Below, in pieces: positions 16,201 through 24,729 of a stretch of 64,000 bases of DNA. The stretch comes from Bacillus sp. EB106-08-02-XG196 (lineage in GTDB: Bacteria > Bacillota > Bacilli > Bacillales > Cytobacillaceae). Position numbers and translations under genes: made by a program. The notes below the pieces were generated by a model that saw only the letters and a list, made by a program, of their open reading frames with translations, was not told where the DNA came from and made no database searches. Each line of letters starts with the position of its first letter. Within the stretch, counting starts at the first letter, position 1. The stretch covers positions 62,001 to 126,000 of the forward strand of contig NZ_JABWSY010000014.1 of assembly GCF_013396335.1 (NCBI RefSeq). The letters run 5' to 3'.

Positions 16201-17070
16201 CTATGAATAGTGATGTATTAATTTTTTCAAAAGATTATCTAATGAAGAAAAACTGAACCCCATGGACTGAGCAAGACTCGTATTCACCGACCATGATCCA
16301 GGCAAATTATAAGGAGATGGGTCACCCTCTACACTTAAAATCGCTTTAGTACCAATTAGTTCCTCAATTAATCCGTTTAATTCGCCCAAACTGATATCTT
16401 CCTCAGAACCTGGATTAATCGGACCGTGATAATCGGACTTCGCCATACTTAATAAAAACGCAGCGGCTTTTTCTGAGTCAATAAAACTATATCTAAAGGT
16501 AGGATGTTCAATGAACATTGGTTTTCCTTCTTTCACATGCTCTACATGGAATTTCAAACGATTGGTGTAATCGTCTTTTCCAATAATAATCGGAAAACGG
16601 ACAGCCACTATTGGAAAGTCTGCATTCTGAAAAAGGATTGCTTCCGCCGCTCGTTTTGCTTCCTGATATCCTACATACCCTATGTATTCTCTCCTCGATT
16701 TTAATACAGGCTGAAACTCCATTGGATTAAAGCCTTCTTCCGTACTATTCGTCCCAAAATCATAAACGGCCTGGCTAGAAGTAAATATATATTTTTTAAC
16801 CCTGCCATTCAGTGTTTTTAACGAATCAAGGGCTTCTTGAGAGGAATAGCAGGTTTGATCAAATACAACATCCCATTTCTCATCCTTAAAAGCTTGACCC
16901 AAAGACTCTGCATTTTCACGGTTAATAATCAATCTATTAACTTGATGACCAAAGGAATCAGGTGTCAAACCTCTTGTCGCAATGGTCACTTCTACCCCTT
17001 CATCTACTAATAATTGCACCAATCTTTTGCCAACAAATTGCGTTCCCCCGAGTATTAAAGCTGACTTCAT
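16201..17070 (-). CDS. NAD-dependent epimerase/dehydratase family protein
   Basis: Extended short-chain dehydrogenase fold of 289 residues. The dinucleotide-binding motif is LGGTQFVGKRL at residues 7-17, and a later YVGYQEAKRAAE supplies the Tyr-x3-Lys-like pair in a modified form (Y-x4-K). The ATG at 17070 follows GGGGAG. Related Bacillus proteins are annotated as sugar-nucleotide epimerases or RNA-binding CSP41-like proteins; specificity unknown. Confidence 0.8.
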   Translation of the reverse strand: MKSALILGGTQFVGKRLVQLLVDEGVEVTIATRGLTPDSFGHQVNRLIINRENAESLGQAFKDEKWDVVFDQTCYSSQEALDSLKTLNGRVKKYIFTSSQAVYDFGTNSTEEGFNPMEFQPVLKSRREYIGYVGYQEAKRAAEAILFQNADFPIVAVRFPIIIGKDDYTNRLKFHVEHVKEGKPMFIEHPTFRYSFIDSEKAAAFLLSMAKSDYHGPINPGSEEDISLGELNGLIEELIGTKAILSVEGDPSPYNLPGSWSVNTSLAQSMGFSFSSLDNLLKKLIHHYS

Positions 17071-17168
17071 CAAAATCTCCCCTTTTAATCATCCTATTTC
17101 TAGAATATTAACAGTTAAGTGATACTACCAGCATTACCTGATTGTTAGAAAAATTTCAGTATAGAAAT

Positions 17169-17204
17169 AGGGCTTTCCCTACACCTAAATGTAAGTAAAG
17201 CCCT
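17169..17204 (-). terminator. Terminator of the yggT-family gene
   Basis: Outer stem AGGGCTTT/AAAGCCCT with an inner TACA/TGTA stem; it ends 20 bp before the yggT stop. The T-tract is weak (ATTTCTAT on the minus strand). Confidence 0.5.
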
Positions 17205-17224
17205 GACTTCCATTTCAAGATTAA

Positions 17225-17494
17225 TTAAAAGGCACCTGCCATGATTAACAGCTGTTGTAGACCTGCAAGAGCAAATCGCCCGATAAAGCTGTAGGCCAAA
17301 ATCGCAACGATTGGTGAAAAGTCAATCATACCTAAAGGCGGGATAAATTTCCTAAAGACAGACAAGTAAGGATTAACAATTCTGCCTATCAAGAGACCGA
17401 CTTTGCTTGTTTGAAATTGCGGGAACCAAGATCCAAAAATATTAATCAAAATTAACCAATAGTAAATATCATAGATATAATCTGCTACTATCAT
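17225..17494 (-). CDS. YggT family membrane protein
   Basis: Protein of 89 residues with two membrane regions and the family signature NPYLSVFRKFIPPLGMIDFS. YggT/YlmG proteins are linked to cell division or membrane organisation. The start is uncertain: ATG at 17494 or a TTG five codons upstream; no strong ribosome site is seen for either. Confidence 0.8.
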   Translation of the reverse strand: MIVADYIYDIYYWLILINIFGSWFPQFQTSKVGLLIGRIVNPYLSVFRKFIPPLGMIDFSPIVAILAYSFIGRFALAGLQQLLIMAGAF

Positions 17495-17703
17495 TATATT
17501 TGTGCCCAAATTTATTCTTCCTATCTATAAAAATTTTTTACACTACCTCTACTTGTACATATACGTATTATACTCAATAAGGTTTCAAATATATCTATAT
17601 TTTTAACTAAAACTGTTTAATTTCAAAAATTTTCGTTAGAACCTAAGTATTATTAAACTATCAGAACTATTTTTATTTCATTTGGGAATAATATCTGTTA
17701 CAG

Positions 17704-17730
17704 GGATGCTAAAAATAGCATCCTTTTTTT
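17704..17730 (+). terminator. Orphan intrinsic terminator upstream of fruR
   Basis: Stem GGATGCTA/TAGCATCC with loop AAAA and seven T. The nearest plus-strand gene upstream ends at 15489, over 2 kb away. The 17510-17703 stretch therefore either makes a short non-coding transcript or this hairpin insulates the fru promoter. Confidence 0.7.
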
Positions 17731-17772
17731 GGTGTTTTTTGACCGTAAAAGATTGTTTTTGAATTTTTACGA

Positions 17773-17801
17773 TTGATTTTTACCGTTTTTAATTGTAGAA
17801 T
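17773..17801 (+). promoter_or_regulatory. fru operon sigma-A promoter
   Basis: TTGATT (17773-17778), 17-bp spacer, TAGAAT (17796-17801). Upstream and overlapping are repeated T-rich blocks containing GACCGTAAAAGATTG and TTTTTACGATTGATTTT, plausible FruR (DeoR-type) binding sites. Confidence 0.65.
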
Positions 17802-17816
17802 GAAATTAGAAAATAA

Positions 17817-17830
17817 TGAAAGCGTTTTAG
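17817..17830 (+). promoter_or_regulatory. cre-like CcpA site
   Basis: TGAAAGCGTTTTAG matches 12 of 14 positions of TGWAANCGNTNWCA. It lies downstream of the promoter and touches the fruR ribosome site, a position suited to carbon catabolite repression. Confidence 0.55.
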
Positions 17831-17842
17831 GAGGCGGTATCT

Positions 17843-18592
17843 ATGTTAGAACCAGAACGCCATCAAATCATATTAGAAGCATTAAAAGTAAAGAATTCTG
17901 TTAAACTTCAGGAACTCGTTGAGCTAACGAATTCCTCAGAATCAACGATCCGAAGAGATCTTATACAGCTAGAAGAAGGAAAACTTCTCAAGCGAGTTCA
18001 TGGTGGTGCTGCTAGGCTGCAAGGAAAGCTCCAGGAACCAAGTATGACGGAGAAATCCTCCAAAAACCTTCAGGCAAAACGTCAAATCGCTCAGTTTGCC
18101 GGAGGTTTAGTGGAAGAAGGTAATTGTATTTATTTGGATGCCGGTTCTACTATTTACGAAATGATTCCTTTTCTTCCAGACAATATTGTGGTTGTTACAA
18201 ACGGACTATCACATGCAAATGAACTTTTAGAAAAAAACATAAAAACATTTTTAATAGGCGGTTATGCGAAGCCCACTACTAAAGCCTTAATTGGCCGAGG
18301 GGCATTAGATAGTCTGGGACATTACAGATTTGACAAGTGCTTTATGGGAGTGAACGGGATTCATTCGCAATTCGGTTATACAACTCCTGATCCTGAAGAA
18401 GCAATGATCAAACAACTGGCGATTTCATTATCGAGTGAAGCCTATGTAGTGGCGGATGAATCAAAGTTTTCGGAAGTCGCTTTTGCAAAAATCACCGATC
18501 TTCATCAGGCAACGATTATTACAAATGAGTTAGACCTTGATACGAAGGAGCAATATCACAGCAAAACAAAAATTAAGGTGGTTACATCATGA
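17843..18592 (+). CDS. fruR: DeoR-family fructose operon repressor
   Basis: Regulator of 249 residues. The N-terminal winged helix matches DeoR (LVELTNSSESTIRRDLIQLE, residues 21-40, then LKRVHGGA), and the C-terminal part is the DeoRC sugar-phosphate sensor (IYLDAGSTIYEM and GVNGIH). In Bacillus FruR represses fruRKA and is relieved by fructose 1-phosphate. AGGAGGCGG precedes the ATG; it overlaps fruK by 4 bp. Confidence 0.93.
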   Translation: MLEPERHQIILEALKVKNSVKLQELVELTNSSESTIRRDLIQLEEGKLLKRVHGGAARLQGKLQEPSMTEKSSKNLQAKRQIAQFAGGLVEEGNCIYLDAGSTIYEMIPFLPDNIVVVTNGLSHANELLEKNIKTFLIGGYAKPTTKALIGRGALDSLGHYRFDKCFMGVNGIHSQFGYTTPDPEEAMIKQLAISLSSEAYVVADESKFSEVAFAKITDLHQATIITNELDLDTKEQYHSKTKIKVVTS

Positions 18593-19515
18593 TTTATACA
18601 GTTACGTTAAACCCATCACTTGATTACATCGTAGAAGTTGATCAGGTAACGCTTGGTGAGTTAAATCGAACAAAAAATGAATCCAAATTTCCAGGTGGAA
18701 AAGGAATCAATGTTTCACAAGTATTAAAGAGATTAGATGTAGATAGTTACGCTCTCGGATTTTTAGGTGGTTTTACCGGTGACTATATTGAAGGCTTCTT
18801 AACCTCACAAGGAATTCAAACTGACTTTGTGAAAGTCAATGAAGATACGAGAATAAATGTAAAACTCAAGTCAGACAAAGAAACCGAAATAAATGCAAAA
18901 GGTCCCAACATTACAGAAGAAAACTTTGAATCCTTAAAAGGAAAAATTAGAGAACTAACAAGCGAAGATACCCTTGTTCTCGCTGGCAGTATTCCATCAA
19001 CTATGCCGGAGAGTACGTATAAGGAGCTTGTAAAACTATGTAATGCAAATGGAACAAAATTTGTGGTCGATGCAGAAGGAGAATTACTGAAAAAAGTACT
19101 TCCCTTACATCCCTTCTTAATCAAACCAAATCATCATGAGCTTGGTGACTTATTCAATACCGTTATCAACTCTTGTGAAGAGGTTATTCCTTTCGGTAGA
19201 GAGCTTGTCAAACAAGGTGCCCAAAACGTGATTGTATCTCTTGCCGAAAAAGGAGCTGTCCTAATTAATAAGGACATAGCCTTAATCGCTACTAGCCCAA
19301 AAGGTGATGTAAAAAGCTCAGTGGGTGCAGGGGATTCCATGGTGGCCGGTTTTATCGCAGCCTATGAAAAAACAAAATCGCTAGAAGAAGCTTTTCGTTT
19401 TAGTGTGGCAGCTGGCAGTGCGACTGCATTTTCGATCGGATTATGCACACGCGAAAAAATGGAAGACTTGCTCCCTCAAGTAAAAATAGAAAAGACAAAC
19501 CAAAGAGGAGAATGA
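18589..19515 (+). CDS. fruK: 1-phosphofructokinase
   Basis: PfkB-family kinase of 308 residues converting fructose 1-phosphate to fructose 1,6-bisphosphate. Signature 1 is FPGGKGINVSQVLKRL (about residue 35-50); signature 2, with the catalytic Asp, is SSVGAGDSMVAGFIA near residue 250. It overlaps fruR (ATGA) and is followed by fruA 2 bp after its stop, so the three genes are translationally linked. Confidence 0.95.
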   Translation: MIYTVTLNPSLDYIVEVDQVTLGELNRTKNESKFPGGKGINVSQVLKRLDVDSYALGFLGGFTGDYIEGFLTSQGIQTDFVKVNEDTRINVKLKSDKETEINAKGPNITEENFESLKGKIRELTSEDTLVLAGSIPSTMPESTYKELVKLCNANGTKFVVDAEGELLKKVLPLHPFLIKPNHHELGDLFNTVINSCEEVIPFGRELVKQGAQNVIVSLAEKGAVLINKDIALIATSPKGDVKSSVGAGDSMVAGFIAAYEKTKSLEEAFRFSVAAGSATAFSIGLCTREKMEDLLPQVKIEKTNQRGE

Positions 19516-19517
19516 CG

Positions 19518-21389
19518 ATGAGGATTACAGAGCTATTAACCAAAGAAACCATCAACCTTTCATTAACTAGTTCAACAAAAACCGGCGCCATTGAAGAGTT
19601 AGTATCAGTTTTAGATCATGCAGGCAAGTTAAATGATCGCACCGAATATAAGAAGGCCATTATGAAAAGAGAAGAACAAAGTACAACAGGTATTGGTGAA
19701 GGTATTGCGATCCCCCATGCAAAAACAAACGCTGTTAAACATGCAGCGATTGCGTTCGGGAGATCAAATGCTGGTGTAAACTATGAATCTCTTGATGGAC
19801 AGCCCTCCCACCTCTTCTTTATGATTGCAGCTACAGAAGGGGCAAACAATACACATTTAGAGGCACTTTCTCGACTTTCAACCATTCTATTAAAAGATGA
19901 AGTACGCAAACAACTTTTAGAAGCTAAAAATGCTGATGAGGTCTTAAACATTATTAATTCTCATGATCAAGAAGAAAAAGAAGAAGTACAATCCATGGCA
20001 GGCAAGAAACAATTTATTGTTGCTGTAACGGCTTGTCCTACAGGGATTGCCCACACATATATGTCTGCTGATTCGTTAAAAGCAAAAGCAGCGGAAATGG
20101 GTGTTGATATTAAAGTTGAAACAAACGGTTCCGGAGGTGCTAAAAATGTGCTAACAGCTGAAGAAATTGAAAATGCTGTTGCCGTTATTGTAGCTGCTGA
20201 TACAAAGGTTGAAATGAACCGCTTTAATGGCAAGCATGTCATTGAAACGGCTGTTGCCAATGGTATTCGTAAACCAAAGGAACTAATCGAAAGAGCTTTA
20301 AAGCAAGATGCACCGATTTATAGCGGCAGTGGAAAATCCAATCAGGAAAGTGAACAAACTGGAAGAGGAGTCGGTTCCACTATTTATAAGCACTTAATGA
20401 ATGGTGTTTCTAATATGCTTCCATTCGTTGTCGGAGGCGGTATCTTAATCGCCATCAGCTTTATGTTCGGGATTAATTCAGCTAATCCTGATGACCCAAC
20501 CTATCATCCTATTGCTGAAGCATTAATGACCATTGGCGGCGGAAATGCCTTTGCGTTAATGGTTCCCATTTTAGCAGGATTTATTGCCATGAGCATTGCG
20601 GACCGCCCCGGTTTTGCAGCAGGTATGGTCGGCGGAATGCTGGCAACAAGCGGCGGTGCTGGATTCTTAGGCGGGCTTGTTGCAGGTTTCTTAGCAGGTT
20701 ATTTAGTAGTAGGATTGAAAAAGCTTCTATCTGGCATGCCATCTTCTCTTGAAGGAATTAAAACCATCTTGTTATACCCTTTATTAGGGATTGCTTTAAC
20801 CGGATTCATTATGTTATTTGTTGTAAACAAGCCTGTTGGTGCATTAAACACCGCTATTTCTGAGTGGTTATCTGGTTTAGGTACAGGAAATGCTGTTTTA
20901 CTTGGAATTATTTTAGGATTAATGATGTCCTTTGATATGGGCGGTCCAGTTAACAAGGCAGCTTATGTGTTTGGTACAGGGTTATTAGCAAATGGTGTCT
21001 ATGAACCAATGGCTGCCATTATGGCTGCAGGTATGGTTCCTCCATTAGGAATTGCGATTGCAACTACACTATTTAAGAAAAAGTTCAGCAAGCAAGACCA
21101 AGAAGCAGGTAAGGTGAACTATATTATGGGATTATCCTTTATCACTGAAGGAGCTATTCCATTTGCAGCGGCTGATCCGCTTCGTGTCATCCCTTCTGTT
21201 ATGGCTGGTTCAGCAGTTGCTGGTGCTTTATCAATGATGTTCAGTATTGGACTTCGTGCCCCGCATGGTGGATTATTCGTTATTCCACTCGTTGACGGAA
21301 GCTGGATCATGTATTTAGTTGCCGTTGTGATTGGTGCAATTGTTTCTGCATTATTAATGGGATTCTTGAAAAAGCCCGTAACGAATTAA
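19518..21389 (+). CDS. fruA: PTS fructose transporter subunit IIABC
   Basis: Fructose-specific phosphotransferase permease of 623 residues, domain order A-B-C. EIIA (about 1-145) has the phospho-His motif IGEGIAIPHAKT; EIIB (about 160-260) has the Cys motif VTACPTGIAHTYMS; EIIC (about 290-620) has the membrane helices. The ATG at 19518 has AGAGGAG 7 bp upstream; two upstream ATGs in frame would overlap fruK. It imports fructose as fructose 1-phosphate. Confidence 0.95.
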   Translation: MRITELLTKETINLSLTSSTKTGAIEELVSVLDHAGKLNDRTEYKKAIMKREEQSTTGIGEGIAIPHAKTNAVKHAAIAFGRSNAGVNYESLDGQPSHLFFMIAATEGANNTHLEALSRLSTILLKDEVRKQLLEAKNADEVLNIINSHDQEEKEEVQSMAGKKQFIVAVTACPTGIAHTYMSADSLKAKAAEMGVDIKVETNGSGGAKNVLTAEEIENAVAVIVAADTKVEMNRFNGKHVIETAVANGIRKPKELIERALKQDAPIYSGSGKSNQESEQTGRGVGSTIYKHLMNGVSNMLPFVVGGGILIAISFMFGINSANPDDPTYHPIAEALMTIGGGNAFALMVPILAGFIAMSIADRPGFAAGMVGGMLATSGGAGFLGGLVAGFLAGYLVVGLKKLLSGMPSSLEGIKTILLYPLLGIALTGFIMLFVVNKPVGALNTAISEWLSGLGTGNAVLLGIILGLMMSFDMGGPVNKAAYVFGTGLLANGVYEPMAAIMAAGMVPPLGIAIATTLFKKKFSKQDQEAGKVNYIMGLSFITEGAIPFAAADPLRVIPSVMAGSAVAGALSMMFSIGLRAPHGGLFVIPLVDGSWIMYLVAVVIGAIVSALLMGFLKKPVTN

Positions 21390-21395
21390 AATAAT

Positions 21396-21579
21396 GACTC
21401 TGTTAAACGTGGCTGTTGATTTGTGCTCCAGGCGCTTCGCTTTCCGCAGGCGGTTCGGGAAGCCTCCTCGGCGCTAAAGCGCCTGCGGGGTCTCCCCTGT
21501 CCCGTCCTCCTGCAGGAGTCTCGCGCCTTCCGCACAAATCAACAGCGTGCCAATATCAATAATTTGCTTTAACATAGCC
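21396..21579. mobile_element. GC-rich MITE-like palindromic element
   Basis: An unusually GC-rich, non-coding 184-bp block. Its outer ends are imperfect inverted repeats (GACTCTGTTAAA and, reversed, GGCTATGTTAAA), and an inner perfect 14-bp inverted repeat GCTGTTGATTTGTG lies at 21412 and 21533. The outer ends resemble those of the MITE-like elements at 23288 and 60810. No target duplication was found, so it may be old. Confidence 0.55.
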
Positions 21580-21624
21580 AAGAAAAGCCCAATTTCCTAT
21601 TTAATCGGAAATTAGGCTTTTCTT
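21580..21624 (-). terminator. Terminator of the Cof-type phosphatase gene
   Basis: Long stem (21580-21597 with 21607-21624) that includes the stop codon edge, with one mismatch; minus-strand exit reads TTTTCTT. Confidence 0.65.
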
Positions 21625-22441
21625 ATTTTACGATTGCTTCTGTATGAAGATTTAGTAAATGACGAACTGCATAAGCAAATCCGTCTTCGTCGTTAGATTT
21701 TGTAATAATGTCTGCTTTTCCTTGAACATTTAGTGGAGCATTTGCCATCGCAACAGAAGTAGTTGCTACCTCGAACATTGCAAGGTCATTCCCGCCATCA
21801 CCAAAAGCAATAATTTCTTCGAAATCAAGATTCATCATTGTCTGGTATCGCAATAATGCTTTTCCTTTATGTGCTTCGTTAGATGTGATTTCTACATTAT
21901 TGGGGAATGAAGAAGCCATTGAAATATCAAACTTCCCCTCAAGCGCCTTCTTAACCACTTCGACTTTTTCTAATTCATCATGATGGGTTAAAGCGATTAA
22001 TTTATAGATTTTCAACTGATCTTTATCAAGAACTTCATCATAGTTGAATTCTTTAAAAATAGTATTGAGTTCTTCTTTACTTTTTTTATGGAGCGGCGGT
22101 AAAGTGGACGGAAAGCCTCCATAATTGGTATAGACTAAAATGCCAACACCTAATCCCTTTAAGATTGGAAACAGTTCTTTGTACGTTTCAATCGAAATAG
22201 TCGCCTCATACAAAAGCTCTTTCGCTGCCGAGAATAATACAGATCCATTGACACAAAAAATAGGAATCTCTAAATTTTGTAATGCTTCTATTTTTATGAC
22301 ATCTGCATAAGCGCGGCCCGTGTTCAAAATAACAGCATGACCTTGTCCACGCAATTCATTGATGGTTTGAAGGTTAGCTTCAGATATATCATGTTCAGAA
22401 TTTAATAGCGTACCGTCTAAATCGATCGAGAAACATTTCAT
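21623..22441 (-). CDS. Cof-type HAD-IIB family hydrolase
   Basis: Sugar-phosphate phosphatase-like protein of 272 residues. HAD motif I is SIDLDGTLL at the N-terminus, motif II NTGRAYADV, motif III lysine near residue 193 (HKGKALLRY) and motif IV FGDGGNDLAMFE. The C2 cap lies between. Such YidA/Cof enzymes dephosphorylate sugar phosphates or flavin/PLP; the neighbouring fructose operon is suggestive but not proof. Confidence 0.9.
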   Translation of the reverse strand: MKCFSIDLDGTLLNSEHDISEANLQTINELRGQGHAVILNTGRAYADVIKIEALQNLEIPIFCVNGSVLFSAAKELLYEATISIETYKELFPILKGLGVGILVYTNYGGFPSTLPPLHKKSKEELNTIFKEFNYDEVLDKDQLKIYKLIALTHHDELEKVEVVKKALEGKFDISMASSFPNNVEITSNEAHKGKALLRYQTMMNLDFEEIIAFGDGGNDLAMFEVATTSVAMANAPLNVQGKADIITKSNDEDGFAYAVRHLLNLHTEAIVK

Positions 22442-22539
22442 ATAGTAGTCCTCCTATCTATCTCAAAGACTACTATATCAGATATTCGACGATTAAAAAA
22501 AGTTTAAATTTTGGAAGGTACATGAAGACTCAGGGGACA

Positions 22540-22983
22540 TTAGTTAGTGGAATGTCCCTGAGTATTTTCATTTTTTCTTTGCTTTAATATATCTTGAATG
22601 ATTTCCATATGAAAAGCAGCCCAAGCTTTTTCGCGGAAATGGATCATCACACTGACCCCTAACATAAGCAGATATACGATACAAAAGCCTGCCCAAAGCC
22701 AGGAGCCATCTTTGAATAGGTAGGAAGCTAATTGCTTCGAAAACAGTAGTAACAACCAAGGAGCAGAAGATACTAAGATTGGAATCATGCCTGATCCGTT
22801 ATATTCTTTTATCATTCGGTAATGGATTAATTGCAGTGTCTCACTATCTAGAGACAGATATAGAGTTTGAATCTCTTCAATTTCTTTAAATTCCTTTGTT
22901 TCCCTGATGATTTCGCCATTATGTATAGTCTTTTTCAATCGCAGAAAAACTTTATGGGCATCGCCTTTTAAAGAAAACATCAT
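22540..22983 (-). CDS. Hypothetical two-helix membrane protein
   Basis: Protein of 147 residues: a soluble N-terminal part (about 1-65, charged) followed by two hydrophobic helices (about 68-88 and 96-114) and a charged tail. GGGAGGGGATG precedes ATGATG. No family recognised. Confidence 0.55.
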   Translation of the reverse strand: MMFSLKGDAHKVFLRLKKTIHNGEIIRETKEFKEIEEIQTLYLSLDSETLQLIHYRMIKEYNGSGMIPILVSSAPWLLLLFSKQLASYLFKDGSWLWAGFCIVYLLMLGVSVMIHFREKAWAAFHMEIIQDILKQRKNENTQGHSTN

Positions 22984-23020
22984 CAGCACATCCCCTCCCT
23001 ATCTTTAAGGTTTCCTAGAG

Positions 23021-23298
23021 GACTATTCTTTTATTACTAATTTTTTTGAAAGATTGGATTCAATATTACCACTTAATGGCACTATTCTGTTTTCAGAGCA
23101 TCATGAGAAGGTTCCACTCAAACTAGTTATAAAAAAATTAACGCAATTAGAGCTTTACCTGCGTTAATCGCTGGGATTGGAACGCATTTATATATTGGAT
23201 ATACAGATTTTATTCATTTTCTTCCCGTTTACTTTTTAATCATTTTATATTTGTTAGGATTAGGATTGTCTTATCCTTTTTTAAAAAAGCTGTGTTAA
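23021..23298 (+). pseudogene. Frameshifted membrane-protein remnant
   Basis: Two overlapping frames read as one decayed gene. The first gives LPLNGTILFSEHHEK...KLVIKK and stops; after a run of seven A (23131-23137) the next frame continues INAIRALPALIAGIG...LGLSYPFLKK to a stop at 23298. One extra A would rejoin them. No start codon or ribosome site is evident. A MITE-like element is inserted exactly at its 3' end. The product is not recognised. Confidence 0.45.
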
Positions 23299-23563
23299 AG
23301 CTGAATGTTGATTTTACTGTGTTTGGAAAATAAGCGGAGAATTTCCGTTTAAATTGGGAAATCCCCATATTTCCTTCATAATAAGCGGAGTTTTTCCGCT
23401 TATGGTATCCAAATCATTGGATTTTGTCTTATTTAAAGCAGTTAACCGGAAAATTTCCGCTTATATCGGCTTCTTAAGGTTCCTTTATATACAATAGCCG
23501 GAAATTCTCCGCTTATGAATGATCAACCCTACACAAAAATCCACAATGAATAATAACACTGCC
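23288..23563. mobile_element. MITE-like element with 8-bp target duplication
   Basis: A 276-bp non-coding element flanked by perfect direct repeats TTTAAAAA (23280-23287 and 23564-23571). Its ends, AGCTGTGTTAAA and, reversed, GGCAGTGTTATT, are imperfect inverted repeats. Inside are four hairpin modules with the core AAGCGGA/TTCCGCTT. A closely similar element lies inverted at 60810-61089. No transposase is encoded, so movement would need one in trans. Confidence 0.75.
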
Positions 23564-23580
23564 TTTAAAAAAGAAATAAA

Positions 23581-23610
23581 AAAGCCGTATCGACAACTCG
23601 ATACGGCTTT
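23581..23610. terminator. Intrinsic terminator
   Basis: Perfect 13-bp stem AAAGCCGTATCGA/TCGATACGGCTTT, loop CAAC, flanked by A and T tracts; it ends the small gene at 23637 and probably also ended the relic upstream. Confidence 0.85.
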
Positions 23611-23636
23611 ATTTAGGTGTTAGTCAGAAAGGGTTA

Positions 23637-23825
23637 TTACTCTCCCTCATTAACGATAATTTTATAACCCTCTTGTTGCGGTCCATCTTCGTAAACTTCT
23701 CTTGAAACGATGTAATAGGTTTCTTCCTTTTCGTCAGTGATCACCATTTCACTTGGGCTCTTATCGACAGCAGCAGCATCTAAGCTGAAATAGCCCATAC
23801 CCAACATTGAAATATCAAATGGCAT
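23637..23825 (-). CDS. Small acidic hypothetical protein
   Basis: Protein of 62 residues, acidic, with a beta-rich look (EETYYIVSREVYEDGPQQEG). AGAGGG lies 6 bp before the ATG at 23825. Single gene with its own terminator. Family not recognised. Confidence 0.55.
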   Translation of the reverse strand: MPFDISMLGMGYFSLDAAAVDKSPSEMVITDEKEETYYIVSREVYEDGPQQEGYKIIVNEGE

Positions 23826-23962
23826 GTTCATCCCTCTTTTCTAGTTTTATTGCATTTTACCTTTTTTCATGTAAGGGAACAAGCTAAAATGTGGGATTAT
23901 ATGAAACATTTTGAAATCCAATACGTAAATAAGTGGAAAGGTTTATAACTGGAGGGATAATA

Positions 23963-24169
23963 ATGAGCGAAAAAGGTTGTATAAAATGCGGTTCTAGAGA
24001 TGCCGGACAAAAGGAAGTTGCCATGACTGGAACGGGATTATCAAAAATATTCGATCTTCAACACAACACGTTTATCGTTATTTTCTGTAAAAAATGCGGG
24101 TATTCCGAATTCTATAATAAGAAATCATCCACTTCATCCAATATTCTTGATCTATTTTTCGGGGGCTAA
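23963..24169 (+). CDS. Zinc-ribbon protein (YpzJ-like)
   Basis: Protein of 68 residues with two CxxC pairs (CIKCG near residue 5 and CKKCGYSEFY near residue 43) forming a zinc ribbon, as in the predicted nucleic-acid-binding COG3478/YpzJ family. The ATG at 23963 has GGAGGG 6 bp upstream; an earlier in-frame ATG lacks a site. It is followed by a small membrane-protein gene 25 bp downstream. Confidence 0.75.
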   Translation: MSEKGCIKCGSRDAGQKEVAMTGTGLSKIFDLQHNTFIVIFCKKCGYSEFYNKKSSTSSNILDLFFGG

Positions 24170-24194
24170 GGTATAAGGAAAGGGGAAATTTTAG

Positions 24195-24464
24195 ATGAGT
24201 GAAATATTATTGATATTTGTAGCTGGATACATTCTATTATCTTTAATATTAGTACCTTTTCAATATCGATATATAGAGCAAATGGCAAAGAGGCGCATAG
24301 AGAATGAGAAAAAGGGCAAGAGTCAAGGGGAAATGATGGAGGATATGGAATTTGAGGAACAAGTATTGCACGCGAATGTGCAGGGGAACATGCTATTCAT
24401 TCTCCCTAATATTTTGGCTACAATTGGTTATAAGATAAAACATCGAAAAAAAGCAGTAAGATAA
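24195..24464 (+). CDS. Small membrane-anchored hypothetical protein
   Basis: Protein of 89 residues with an N-terminal membrane helix (about 3-21), a charged middle and a second weakly hydrophobic stretch (about 66-79). It looks like the DUF3949-type small proteins of Bacillus, but this is a low-certainty match. Probably cotranscribed with the zinc-ribbon gene. Confidence 0.6.
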   Translation: MSEILLIFVAGYILLSLILVPFQYRYIEQMAKRRIENEKKGKSQGEMMEDMEFEEQVLHANVQGNMLFILPNILATIGYKIKHRKKAVR

Positions 24465-24580
24465 CTACCATTTAGAAAAACGGTTTTACTTGTAAAGGGT
24501 TCCATTTTGGGGTGCTTTCTAAAAATTCAAGCCAAATTGACATCTGTTTTGGTATAACAATTGGTATATAAAAAAGCAAA

Positions 24581-24604
24581 ACTCACCACTAAGTTGTGGC
24601 GAGT
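24581..24604 (-). terminator. Terminator of the MMPL/two-component operon
   Basis: Minus-strand stem ACTCGCCAC/GTGGTGAGT (9 bp) followed by TTTTGCTTTTTT, about 125 bp past the last stop of the operon. Between 24465 and 24729 nothing else was seen. Confidence 0.6.
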
Positions 24605-24729
24605 CCTGCACGATTATTATCCAACTTCTTCTTATATGATCTTGAACTCTAAAATGTTATATCATCTGTATCAGCTAAAGATAGTCCTATCAAGGAATGC
24701 ACCCTATTGCCGAGTTATTACTTGAAATT

